The translations under genes and the position numbers were made by a program. The notes beneath the pieces are model-generated. The model saw nothing but the letters and a program-made list of their open reading frames with translations. It was not told where the DNA came from and ran no database searches. A stretch of DNA of 64,000 nucleotides, from contig CM035304.1 of assembly GCA_002900995.3 (NCBI GenBank), positions 4,790,134 through 4,854,133 of the forward strand, given 5' to 3'. The DNA comes from Ganoderma boninense (lineage: Eukaryota; Basidiomycota; Agaricomycetes; Polyporales; Polyporaceae). This document shows positions 45,858 to 56,804 of this stretch, piece by piece (the stretch's first letter is position 1; the number at the start of each line of letters is the position of its first letter).

Positions 45858-47811
45858 CTTTCCAGGGAGGAGAGGTCTTTGGACGCGGCTTGAAAATGTA
45901 TCAGTATGTTCTGTTCGCTGTCATCCTGCTTTCCTTGTTTTTCGTACTCGCTTCTTCGCGAGTGGAAACATACGGTTGTTTTCCACAAGTGTCGTTGCTC
46001 CACCCAGCGCAGAGGGCAGATGCAAGCGCGACCGATGGACTACACATTCCCCACTTCGTTAGAAGTATCCGTCTGCACAACGATAGAGTCCCGACGTCGC
46101 ATAGAGACACAAGCACTCCGCACTCCGCACTCCAAGGGCTTCCTTCCATGTTCCGCATGAAATAAGTTACACCCAAACGTAACATACAAAGTATTATGCA
46201 ACGGGTTGTTTTTGCCCAATCATGATCAAAGGCATATAGCATGCCAGAAGAGCACCAATACCAAGCCTACCACACGCTCTGTGTTAAAACACGCGGGAAA
46301 GGGATGTGATGATGGAGGACGTACATTATAACGCTGACACCAGACTGGCTGCCCTCCTTTACACGCAAAGGGTGTGAGTTGATGACACTGTTGATTGAGA
46401 GGATGAGGCATGGCCAGGCCAAATACCTGTACCAGAGAGCAAACGTGCGGGTTCAGCCCAAGCCACCTCCTTCATGACTGTATGCACGCACCGGTTCCGA
46501 GTGACCATAATCAACCCGGACACAAACATCACTGAGAGGTGCCAATCGTAAGCACGGCCGCATATAGACCGCATAGAATGAGGACTCGGGCGTACTCGAG
46601 GAGCCGAGGGGATCTGTATGTGGGCGCATATAGTCAGTACCTTCCCTTCGCGCCGGTTGAAAAGATGCGCTGGCACATACCCATGGAATCAACCAACCAA
46701 GTGTCCGGCAAGGTCAGCGTAGTCTCTGCGGAGGCATCTCGAGGGTCGTCCCCAGCAACAGCGACAATAGAAGCAGAAGACATGGTTATATGCGGCAGTA
46801 GTAGCACAAGCGAGCACAACGGTGGCCGCAAGCAGAACACCTCGAGTCGGCGAAAGCCGAGTTTGCAAATCTAAGATCAAGGATTTCGCTAACACCTCGG
46901 CTAAGACCATATGTTGACTGCTGTCCATAAAACCTAAGACCACGCCAGGTATACTGCCTATACTCAGGGGGCCATTTATGAGCGTCCATTGTTATGGAGG
47001 AGTAAGTAGAACACGAAGAGTCGGACAATGAAGTTGAGGGATTATTATGGTCGGAGGTTGAATCGTGGGGCTGACGGAATTTAAAATATGTATCGGAGCT
47101 TTTTCACGACCGGGGATAGGCTAAAGCCAAGCGCCGTAGCTGCTTCGCTCAACAGTGTGCAAATCCCGGACAACTTTGATGCACTCGTCTATTTTCCTAT
47201 GCCTAACCTTGTCCAGGGACATCTAATTTCACTGTAAGTACCATAGCAGGGTCACAGTCTCCAAGTGTCTCTCCATATGCTGCAGACACGACTCACGGCG
47301 TAGCTCAAATTTTCATTCCGTCTTCGGATCCTTGGGCTCAGAGTCAATGCACGTAGCTGGTGCGTACACACGACGGCATGCGAGTACCCAAGGCGTGCCT
47401 CGATCAAACTTCTTTGATCAGAAGCACGCCCTGTGCCGTCCCCGTTACATACAGACAGGTTTGTTGGCCGTTGCCGTGCCGCACGAGACCGCACGATGGT
47501 TGGGCAAGAACTTCACACCGATTTCACAGCTTTCCGCCTCAGCCGCTTGAAATTCGATCTCTCTGTCAAATCGCATGCGCCATCCGCTGGCCTGGACCGA
47601 TCTGACAGCCACAGGTCCTGGGCAGAACGCACGCAGGGCCGCAGGCCTGATCATGAGCCAATGATCGCTCAACGTTATATACCAGTGCCCGTCATGGCCA
47701 CCCCGACGAATCTCTTCCGCTTCTTCCACCCATTCCCTTCCCTGGATTCTCCGCTGCTACCCGCCTATGCGAGCCGGATGTCCGCTGTCCTAGCGACGAG
47801 CTAGCAAATCG
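45858..47811. other. 2-kb intergenic region; possible small minus-strand ORF with a hydrophobic segment
   Basis: On the minus strand around 46943-46634 there are short frames with a hydrophobic stretch (GVLLAATVVLACATTAAY) and a plausible exon beginning MSSASIVAVAGDDPRDASAE. I could not join them confidently or name a family. Copy 3 of the dispersed 12-mer lies here (46624). The remainder presumably includes the protease promoter. Confidence 0.25.
46624..46635 (+). repeat. dispersed 12-mer GCGCATATAGTC, copy 3
   Basis: Exact copy in a region without an assigned gene. Confidence 0.7.
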
Positions 47812-49810
47812 ATGCGTTTTCCTTGGGTTTCTGTCGTTTCTTTCTTGGGTTTTGGTTTTCTTTTGGATTCGAGCTCGCCGCATGGCGTGCTCGGCGCGGT
47901 GCTGCCTGGTTTCCCGACTGCGCAAACGCGGACGGTGCCATTCAGGATCTCTAGGGGCCCGGAGAGCTTGCCCCAGCACCACATATACGTCGTCAATGCC
48001 TCTGTGGCTGGTGTACCGTTCGAGGTGAGTGGCTACGCGCATACCCCCCTTCTCATGACGTTCATTTCGGTGATCATTGGGCAGGTCATCTTCGACACCG
48101 GAAGCAGCGACCTGTGGATCGATACCAGCGGTTTGGAGGCTGCACTTGCGAAAGGGCAGTCCGTCAAGACTGGCCGCTCGATCATGCTGCAGTACGGTGT
48201 CGACGGCGTGCACACCTACGCCAGCGGCGCGGTCGAGTATGCGGACGTGCAACTAGGGGCGGGACTGACCGCATATAATCAGTCTTTTGGTGCGTACTGC
48301 TACCTGCAGGCCTGGTCGGATATTTAAGGTCATGTATGCGTGACAGTTAACGTCCCGGGGACGACGAATATTACGCAGTACGGTGACAAGGGCATCCTCG
48401 GGCTTGGACCGTGTGTTTACTCCTTCCTGAATCTATATAACATGCTCACATTCAACGCGCATATAGTCCAGGTGGATGGAGTGCAATTCGTGAGACGATG
48501 AAGGGTACCGAGTGGGTTTCCAATCCGTTCCTGCGAACGGTATGTGATGCACAGTTCGTCGATCTCGCGCTCCCGTTGACCAATTGTTGAATTTCATTAG
48601 CTCCTTACGCAGAACCCCACTATGGAGCCGTTTTTTACGGTAGAGTATTCCTCGCGTGATTTTGAGGGCATGGTGAACACTGGAAAATTGTCGTTCGGTA
48701 CGCTCCCATCCGATATGTGTCCAAGCCTTGTCCCCATACCCTCAATCCAGGCGATGTATCTCCACCGTTTGTCGGAATCATGGGTGCCCCGAAACTTCAC
48801 CTCCTGACTGGACAGCTTTGGGACGTTCCATCTCAAGGGTTCATGGTCAATGGGGAGAAGGTTAACTTGATGGTGCAGGCGAGTTGCCATTCGTGCTGGA
48901 TACTGGTGCCTACACAGGTGAGTCAGAGCTGACTATATGCGTGCTGCCTCTCGGTCTGTCACTGAGATAGGTGATCCAGCATGTGTGCCACCTGAGTATA
49001 TGCGCGCCATCTACAGCTCAATCCCTGGATCGCATCTTCTGGATGATGGTTATTGGAGCGTTCCGTGCGATGCGAAGTTGAACGTGTCGATGATCATTGG
49101 GTGTGTTAGATCTGGCTGGTGAGGCGGTCTCGTCTCGTCGTCCATTAACCGCCTTCGTGCATAGCAATGGGACGTTTCCTATACATCCGATCGACATGAC
49201 GGAAGTATACGACGTCCAGGATGGGAGGCCTCTCTGCAAGGGGCTTTTCCGTAACAACGTGGACAAGCGCATTCGTAAGTATTCCTCGAGTGCTGATCCG
49301 ATCAATCGTCTCATGAGGCTCTGGGCAGCGTTTCTCATCGGCTTGAACGCGATGCAGAACACGTATGCCCTTTTCAGCTACGGGGACCATCAGGGCAACA
49401 AGCCTTACGTCCAGCTCATTAGCGTAAGAATGTGTGGTCTGCCGTACTAGATCGGGGCTTACAGAACGGATTTCACAGAAAACAGACTCAGAGCAAGCAG
49501 CCAAAGAGTTCGACGTCATGAACGCTGCCCGCATAAAGTCTTTCCTGGAGTGGAACGCGACTATAGTTAACCAGTCGACATCTTTGGGAAACTCGCAGAC
49601 TTCCACCCAATATCGTCCCTCACCTCTGTCTACGGACCTCTGGAGCTCCGGCTTACCACGTCTGTCCTGGAAGACGCAGGCGCGGACAATGCGGGGTCAT
49701 CACTTACCGACTTCACGACTGTTCCAACAAGCTGTCTTGCTGTTTGCTGCATGTATTGCGGTCGCTTTCCATTCGTTGTTGTACCGTTACTGTTGTTCTT
49801 TTTGTCGTAG
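47812..49810 (+). CDS. secreted or membrane-anchored aspartic protease (peptidase A1), multi-exon, frame breaks
   Basis: The start is ATG 47812, with a hydrophobic signal peptide (MRFPWVSVVSFLGFGFLL). The first catalytic site VIFDTGSSDLWID follows an intron (donor after 48024). Later exons give YGDKGILGLGP, GGWSAIRETMKGTEWVSNPF, NTGKLSFGTLPSD and KLHLLTGQLWDVPSQGFMVN, then the second catalytic site GELPFVLDTGAYT near 48875-48915. Further on are YMRAIYSSIPGSHLLDDGYW and NTYALFSYGDHQGNKPYVQL. The C-terminus is hydrophobic (GRFPFVVVPLLLFFLS), suggesting a GPI or membrane anchor. Frame changes without clear introns occur near 48735, 48870 (one A apparently missing) and 49575. Both catalytic aspartates are present, so the enzyme is probably active if the breaks are errors. 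Confidence 0.78.
48457..48468 (+). repeat. dispersed 12-mer GCGCATATAGTC, copy 4, at a 3' splice site
   Basis: Exact copy at the end of an intron in the protease gene. The AG at 48465-48466 is the inferred acceptor, with the exon starting TCCAGGTGG. Confidence 0.65.
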
Positions 49811-50130
49811 TCGCTCGCGAAATACGATCACCTTCTTCCACTAGTCCTAGCAGACTGACGCGGCTTACCCCGCACCTTGAACAAACACACTCAAAAGGTG
49901 GAACAATGATGGGCGTTTGTCACACGTGATCGCGACGCGGGGAAGACAAACAAGGACAAAGGCTGAGGCTGAGAATTGTTGGAGCGCCACGTCGCGACGC
50001 GCGCCCGCCTTCGCGATCGCTTTCCTCACCTTCGCGCTCGCGGTTCTTTGCTCTGCCCACTTCACCCCACGCACAATCTCCCCGCCCGCGCATCTGCCGC
50101 CCCTGTCCCCGCCCGCCACAAATCAAGCCA
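49811..50130. other. intergenic region between the protease and the acidic-protein gene
   Basis: 320 nt with no coding signal; it should hold the promoter of the downstream gene. Confidence 0.35.
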
Positions 50131-50930
50131 ATGTACAAACTCATCCGAAGGATATCCAGCGGGATCTTCCCTCGCCCAGACCGGCCGTGGAGCGAAGACG
50201 GTGCGTGCCTTGCCTTTTCTCTCGATTGACCCCCGCCACGCGTCTGACACGCGCCTCCGTTTCTTTTCGGTGCCGTCTCTTTCTCGGTGTCCTTCTGGAA
50301 TCGCCTCGATGGTCATTCAATCGGGATTGATCCATGCGCGTATACAGCGACGTCGACCGCCCCGCAAATCGGTCGCAAGCGGCGGCTGAGCACCCCAGAA
50401 CCCGACGGCGAGCACGAGCGCGAGCACACCCCAGCACCCAAGAAGTTCCGCGTAGAGTCGGAGGCAGATGCGACCCCTGCGCCTGCAACCCCGGCGCCGG
50501 CCCCCGAGACGGAGACGGAGGAGGTGAAGGAGGTGACGGAAGGCGTGAAGGAGGTCGAGCTCGAGGAGAAGCCCTCCGCACCCGAGGAGGTGAAGGAGAA
50601 GGACAAGGAGGGGGAGGCCTCGAGCGAGCCTCAGGAGGCGGCGGCCGTCCCCCTTCCCGATTCCCCGCAGCTGAAGGCGACGGAGATCGAGGACGCCGAT
50701 GCTGATGGCGAGCCCGACGCCGACGCTGATGCGGAGGGCGAGGTCGATGCCAAGGCGACGGCCGAGGTCCCATCTGCCACGGAGTGCGAGAAGGTTGAGG
50801 AGCCTCTAGCGTCCTCAGCGGCCGTCGACGACGAAGTCCCAGGGCTGATGCTTGCCCGCAAGTCGCCGATGAAGATGGAGACGATGCAGGACGGCTGTGC
50901 TCACAGCGCAGGCATGACGGCCGTCATGAT
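50131..50930 (+). CDS. acidic low-complexity protein with conserved basic N-terminus
   Basis: Exon 1 (50131-50200) encodes MYKLIRRISSGIFPRPDRPW plus SED. A 147-nt intron leads to exon 2 at 50348, giving ATSTAPQIGRKRRLSTPEPD in phase. The rest is Glu/Ala/Pro-rich (EVKEVTEGVKEVELEEKPSA, DADADGEPDADADAEGEVDA) and very acidic. The frame stays open to 51555, but after about 50930 the composition becomes that of untranslated sequence, so the real stop is probably missed by a frame break near there. GRKRRLS could be a nuclear localisation signal with a phosphorylatable Ser. Function unknown. Confidence 0.55.
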
Positions 50931-52756
50931 CATACCCTTGCATATCCACACAGCGACCCACGACGCTCAACGCCCTTGGCTCCACCCTTTCGCGTATCGT
51001 GCATGTCGTCCTCCTGCGACAACATCTCGCTGTTGCAGCGATACCCCCCAACGATGGAACCATTCCGCGTCTCTCATGCTGGTCTATCTCTCGGATGGAC
51101 CTTGCTTATTTCCCTTTCCTTATCGTTATCCCACTGAACCTGATGTCGTCCACTCACCCATATCCAAATCGCTCCTGTTGTCTGTACAACCGTTCCTCGT
51201 CTCCTTGTTTTGTCCCCACTTGTCCAAATCGCCCAGTACTCATCTGCCATCTATAATGAGCCCCCTTTTTGGTTTTTCACTCATCGCCCTCGAGCCCATC
51301 TGCCTGCTTCCACTCTCCTCCCGACTATATGCGCTTGTTCCGCCCGTGCGTCCGCTTTCAAAGAGCCGCTTTGAGTCATGCCATCTGAGGCCGGACGCCC
51401 GATCCATCAACTTCCCATCGCACCACGAACCTCGAGCTCTACGTCTTTCGTCGGTCCCGTTCGACGGCCACTGCAATTCAGCAATTCACAGGCACGAGCC
51501 CAGTTGCTGCCGTGTAGGTGTGTCTTTTATTCCACTAGTAATGGGGCTGCATTGACTTGGGGCTCTCAGGACGGCGCTTTAGCACCGTAACTGGTCGACG
51601 ACGACGCGCTCATGCTTGCCATGTTCATGTGCGAGGGAGGTGGATGTGTTCGGCTCCACGGCATTCGTAGACGCACCTGGTGATAGCTGATTTATTCCCT
51701 TCTCGCGGATACAGAACGAGTCGGACGACCTTACCGATTTACCCTCCTCGTCAATCCCCATTGCAAGAAGTCCCATTAACTCACTAAGGTACGCAAGGTG
51801 TGCGAAGGCCGGACTGTTTAGCTCGATGCTGGTCCGACGCTGACGTCTGTGGTGCCAGATGGAGCCATTCGCCGGTCCAAGAAGATTCCTGCGATATCAC
51901 TTCACCCCGTCTGAACGATAGGGCCTACGCCTGTGTACCTGGTGCTAACACGAACCAATATAGGCTATGTCGAGCCGGAGCGCAGTCAAAGAGTTAACGC
52001 CATGCACACACTGCACACCACATGGACTTCGGAAGTGGCGTACTTAGATCCGTTGGCCCTATAGTTTACACGGTGAGTATGTTCGTGCCCTAGGCCCGGT
52101 GGTTTACCCCGCTAATCTCGTCCATGCACAGGCAAAGCGCACCGTATCATGGCGCTTCTGTCTCGGGCGGTCGGTGTCCTTCTCAGGCCTGTATGCTAAG
52201 ATGAGTAAGGAGGGTGCTCAGCACTTTGACGTTGGGGGGAAGACTGTCCCGTGGGCGCGATGTGCCTCCTTCAATCTCGTCAGACCGTTCTCTAAGACCC
52301 GGACTGGTCCTTTGGCACCGGGCCCACAATTACATCCATCCTCCATGGTGCCCACGCCCCATCTACACGAGAGCGTACGACATTGGGGGACAAAGCAAAC
52401 CTACGGTAGGTGGCACTTTGTAACTGTTCTCAGCGCCGTCGATGTTGCGATCCGCAACCTGGATCAGTCCCTACCTTGGTCCTACAGCTGCAGAAGGACG
52501 AGGCGCGGCGTCGTCGAAGGATCCTCAAGAGCCTCGACGCTGGCCTCTACGAGGTAGTAGTTATGCGTTGCGAAGTACAGGTTGAGGTAGACGGCGAGCC
52601 TTGTACCTCCACCTGCTGCGAGCTCGACTCGTTTTATCGAACTCGACTCGTTCGAACCCCATGGCCGTGAAAAGAACCAGCAAGCAACGCCACGGAAATC
52701 CTCATGCGCCTGTGTTGGCTCTGAGCCACGGCGGTCAAGAAGGGGGCCCAAGAGCT
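50931..52756. other. 3' UTR-like sequence and gene-poor interval
   Basis: From about 50930 the sequence is C/T-rich and UTR-like. It contains copy 5 of the 12-mer (51323). From 51560 to 52480 I see only short frames without recognisable motifs. The last part may belong to the 3' end of HET2. Confidence 0.3.
51323..51334 (-). repeat. dispersed 12-mer, copy 5 (reverse strand: GACTATATGCGC on +)
   Basis: Exact reverse-complement copy in the presumed 3' UTR or intron downstream of the acidic-protein gene. Confidence 0.65.
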
Positions 52757-54720
52757 TCAGGTTAGCAGATACGTCGACACCCCTTCCATCGCACGTGAGC
52801 CGATGCTCGAATTCCGCGGCGATCGTGTGGGCGTCGTGTGCGACTGTGAGCCCAGTGTGTCGTCGAGTGACCGGGTCCGGGCCGCGCAGACTGACCGTGT
52901 ACCCAGTGTGTACCCGCGTGCGCGGAGGTCGTTGACGGTCTCCCGTGCAAGCACGAGGTTGATCTCCGTGTGGTTCCGCGAGCGCACGACCTCCGGCGCG
53001 CCGTCGATGTGCTCTGGGTGGGATATGTACACCGCCTTGATCTCGATCAAGGGCCGGGCAGCGCACGAGGGTTTCTGGGGAGAGGGGGAAGAGGCTGAAG
53101 ACGTTGTTGTTGCTGCTGCTGCTGCCGCCGCCGCCGCCGCCACTGCCCCGCGACGCTGGGAACAGGGATATCCGCCCCGAGTACAGGCACTCGACCCCGG
53201 ATTGGGAGGGGGGAATGCGGCAGGCCCGCCCGAGAAGATGCCCGGGGCGTGCCTGGTGCTCGCATCCGAGGATGAGGAGGTACCACTGTGCAACGGGGAC
53301 GTCTGAGTCGTCGGTGCCCGCAGGCAGGTAGTGGGAGAGCGGGTATCACGGGGGGCTCGCGTGCGGATGCAGTGCGGGGTGAAGTCGTAGTCCGAGGGGG
53401 AAGGGCGGGGTGCTGCAGGCGACGGAAGACTTCTGCGTGGGGGCACCGTCTCGATCTGCCGGCCTTCTCTGAAGTTGCTCAGCGACGTGCCCTCCAGCCG
53501 GTTTCCCTGGCAGGCACCCGAAAAGCGGCGGCTCCATGTGGGGGTGGGGGTGGGGTGGCTGAGGGACTCCTTCGCAGACTAGATCTAGAGGGAGATAGAT
53601 CCCCTTCCACGCAAAGCGGCTCTGATCAGGGACGCGGCGCGGAAGGCACGGTCGCCCTCGCCGTACAGCGTAGACATGTTGATGTCGAAGGTCCCGAGCA
53701 GCGGGGACGCCCGGTCCTCCACCCGCGTCGTGCGCCGCCCGAACACCCACGGGAGCCGCTGAACCGGTCGAGGGGCTCGACGTGCAGGAGGGCGTTGTAC
53801 GCGAGCGATGCCGGTGATGTCCGCGAAGAGCGCGGCGCGGGTGTGCTTCGACCCGATGTCAAGCCAGTCGCGCGAGAGGAAGACGACGTACCACGCGAAG
53901 GGGCGCGAGGGCTCCTGGAGCGTCCACCGGGCGCGAACCAGCGGCTGTGGCGGAAGCGCGACGGGGACGTCCGCGAGGAAGGCGTAGCACGCCGCCGCGT
54001 GCGCGTACCAGCGGGGCATGGAGTTGATGGCTTCGGAGAGCTCGGCGCCGCTCGTCTTGTCGATGCAGCACGAGTCGATCCAGATGTGAAGGAAGCCGTG
54101 CGCGCGCGCAGGCGTCGCGGATCATGGGGGAGAGGCTGGGGTCGTCTACAGTACAGTAGATGCAAGTTGAGGGGTATGGCGCGGCAGGCCTGGGTGGGTG
54201 TGGTGGGGCTGGCACTAGACGGACCTGTAGCTTCGAGGGGGATCCACTCCTGCGGGGGGCTCAGGGAAGGGGTGGTGTTCAGTTGAGCCGAAGATGGCCC
54301 TGCGATAGATGGGTTGTTGGAAGGGCTCAAAGCACCGTCATTCCTTCCAAGCAGCTTGGAGAAGCGTATGTGGGGCCTACGGAGAAACTGCCTCCATGAA
54401 CGAGCTGGTGCCCGTAGCAATGGCTGGTCTGATGGCGCAGAAACATTTTCAGAGAGGCTGCTCCAGTGCGCCATGAAGATAACGCTGCGGCCGTCTGAAG
54501 TATCAGCGGGAGGCGATGGCGGCAGCGGTTGGTTCAAAATTGACATCGGAGCTATGAATATCTTCAGAACATGGATGCAGGATGGATCTATGATGACAAA
54601 GGGCAGGGCAAGAGATTGCACATACTTACCTGGGCGCGACGTCTCCCAGTCTAACTCAGCGACGAGGTACTTAGGGATCATACGTGGAGCATACGTCGTC
54701 TTGGGGCTCTTCAGCTTCAT
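52757..54720 (-). CDS. HET-domain protein (HET2), HET-E-like, frame-broken
   Basis: Second heterokaryon-incompatibility-type protein. Minus-strand blocks in order are MIRDACARA, then after a one-base shift near 54105 HGFLHIWIDSCCIDKTSGAE and LSEAINSMPRWYAHAAACYA with FLADVP, then RARWTLQEPSRPFAWYVVFL, SRDWLDIGSKHTRAALFADI and RRTTRVEDRASPLLGTFDIN with MSTLYGEGDRAF. These match the second half of the agaricomycete HET domain (W-I-D-S-C-C-I-D-K, W-T-L-Q-E, D-R-A-x-x-L-L-G). The region upstream (54100-54720) and the tail (53580-52757, with IEIKAVYISHPEHIDG) can be read only with further frame changes, so boundaries are approximate. Pseudogene or error-laden gene. Confidence 0.65.
53104..53141. 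repeat. trinucleotide tract (TTG)n(CTG)n(CCG)n
   Basis: Compound triplet repeat inside the HET2 tail; on the minus strand it would encode a Gly/Ser/Asn or Ala/Thr run depending on frame. Confidence 0.7.
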
Positions 54721-56804
54721 TCCCCGGCATGTACTGTCTCTGAATCTCCTTCAACTCTTGGTACGACTGTTCGCCGTCAGGGTCCCAGGTGTGGGATGGG
54801 TATGGCGTAACGGGCCCTCGAATGTTTCGGGTGCTGGTCTTCAAACTGACCTGTCTGGGTGTTCAGATCTCAGAAGGCGCATGGTGGTCGTTATCTATCG
54901 TAATAACGCGTCTCGATGAGCGCAGCACAACATGAACGGGCACGCTATTAGCAGAGCTAGCTCTGACAGACCAGAGAATGCGAAGAGGCTATTAATATTC
55001 TTAGCAAGGTGAAGATAAGCGTTTTGAGAGATGGCGGAAGATACGATATCATGAGCAACGCACTAGCCTTGCGATAAACGGCTTGCGTTGGTGCTGGTGC
55101 CGACTAGGTACTCGGGCAGATTGCAGCCTGAGGCCTGCCGTCCGCACATGTTGGTCAGGAAAAGTCGGATAATTGCTGAGAGTGCATCGGATGTTCCGGA
55201 CAAGGGTGTGCTTACCGGAACGACGAAGAGGGCCAAGGGGGTCACCGCCGTGCACGCCAGGTGTAAGGAATAGGTTGGATAGAAGAGCATGACAGGTAAG
55301 TATGCTTGCGCTCCCCCAGGGGATGCAAGTAGCATAGGGAGAGCTGGCACGCATCTAAATGAGGGATAATACATGATGGTTGCAGGGAGCCGCCGGCGAT
55401 ACCTATTGCCTCTTGAGTTTTGGCAAGTGTTGAACTTGTTCTTGAACGGTGTGGCAGTGCGTCGTGCAACTTGGTAAGTGGTGCGCGCTGCCCCGCATTT
55501 GGAATCACGGATGCGAAGATATTTGGAGGCGATAAGTTCTGGAGTGGAGGATGGCTCAGGAACAAGCTTAAGCGAGGATGCACGCGCTGCGAGCATCGAG
55601 CGCCTGTTGTTGTTACATAGACGCGGACCACTGTCTGGGGTCTTGCTCACGGCGGCCTGAGTCGGCGACGAACTGCAACCAGGCACTGCGGCACCCTCGG
55701 CCTCTGCTCAGGCCCCCATCCACACTTTGCGCAAGATCTGGCTCCTTCCTGAAGCTGCTGCTTCCCAAATGCCGGGCCTCATTTGCTCACAAATGCATGA
55801 GCAGCAATTGCAAGATAACCTCCCGTCGCCATCAGGGCCATTCAACGCCAGCTGTCTCACTGCTGTCTCTCTCCCCCTGAACTTGTCTCCCCGCCCATGC
55901 GGAGGAGGTATACTTTTAGAACACACTTGATTATCCCCAGATTACTCCTGTCCATGCCATAGCCACCCCGGACTGCTGGCCACCGCTCTGACCCAACGTA
56001 TGCGCTGCTCATTGTTGGCAAGACGCCCTCAAAATATCAACCCTCGTCTCAGCCTCGGACCTGGCCGCGTGCAAGTACTAGCGGTGAAACAGGTCTTCCG
56101 ACCTCAATTCGCTATCAACGCTCTTCCCTACTTACCAGGCAAATGTGTTCGGCCAGGTAAATGTCTCTTGCCGTCGCACGAAGTACTTACTAGCCCTTGA
56201 CCGCTTCCCCACAACAGCCTCCAATATTGATAACCCTTGCCCTCCGCTTTCAAACACTTCCTCCCCGTGTCCCTCGCAAGCCCATGGCATATTAATATTC
56301 CTGTCTGCCTGTCCCTCGGCGCGAATCCACACCGGCTCACATGGTCCAGCTCGCCGCATGTCAGAGCACATCCTCGGTGGCGTTCACTTTTTCCGCTCCG
56401 TCTAACTTGGGGTCCTCTTATCTGGATTCCCAGCTCTGACCCGGAAATCCTCCCGCACCGTGTGGGAATACGAATGCCTCCGCGGCGAGTGTCGCGGCCA
56501 AAGTCGCGAAGCACCCACCAAGTCCAGCAGATCTCATCCTTGTCTCGTGCTGAATCGTTATCGCAACCTCGGACAGAATGCCCTTGCCACCCCCACGGCC
56601 ATGTTCCTGGCGAACCTATGATAACGTTAAGGGCCGCCCACCCCACCTCACCGCATGCCCATCTGTCCCAGTGGCACCCAATTCTCTTCCTTATCCAGGC
56701 AGGCAGTCGCCAGCCTATTAATGCCCTGCAGCTTTCCCATGACCGCCTAGGCTTTCGAGTCTTCCCCCCCTTTCCTCACTCACTCCCGTTCTCGTGCGTC
56801 AGCC
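54721..56804. other. 2.1-kb intergenic region upstream of the OPT transporter
   Basis: A 207-codon open frame on the minus strand (55686-55063) has a hydrophobic segment (YSLHLACTAVTPLALFVVPV) and could be an exon of a small membrane protein, but I do not recognise it. The rest holds no supported gene. The last few hundred bases are C-rich leader of the transporter. Confidence 0.25.

Noticed and set aside
46634..46840. Possible mating-pheromone precursor (short ORF near a hydrophobic segment)
   Set aside because: The peptide ends KGRY and lacks a C-terminal CaaX prenylation motif; no STE3-type receptor is in the window.
55063..55686. Minus-strand 207-codon frame as a membrane protein gene
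   Set aside because: Only one clear hydrophobic segment, no recognised family and no supporting splice pattern; mentioned only within the intergenic entry.
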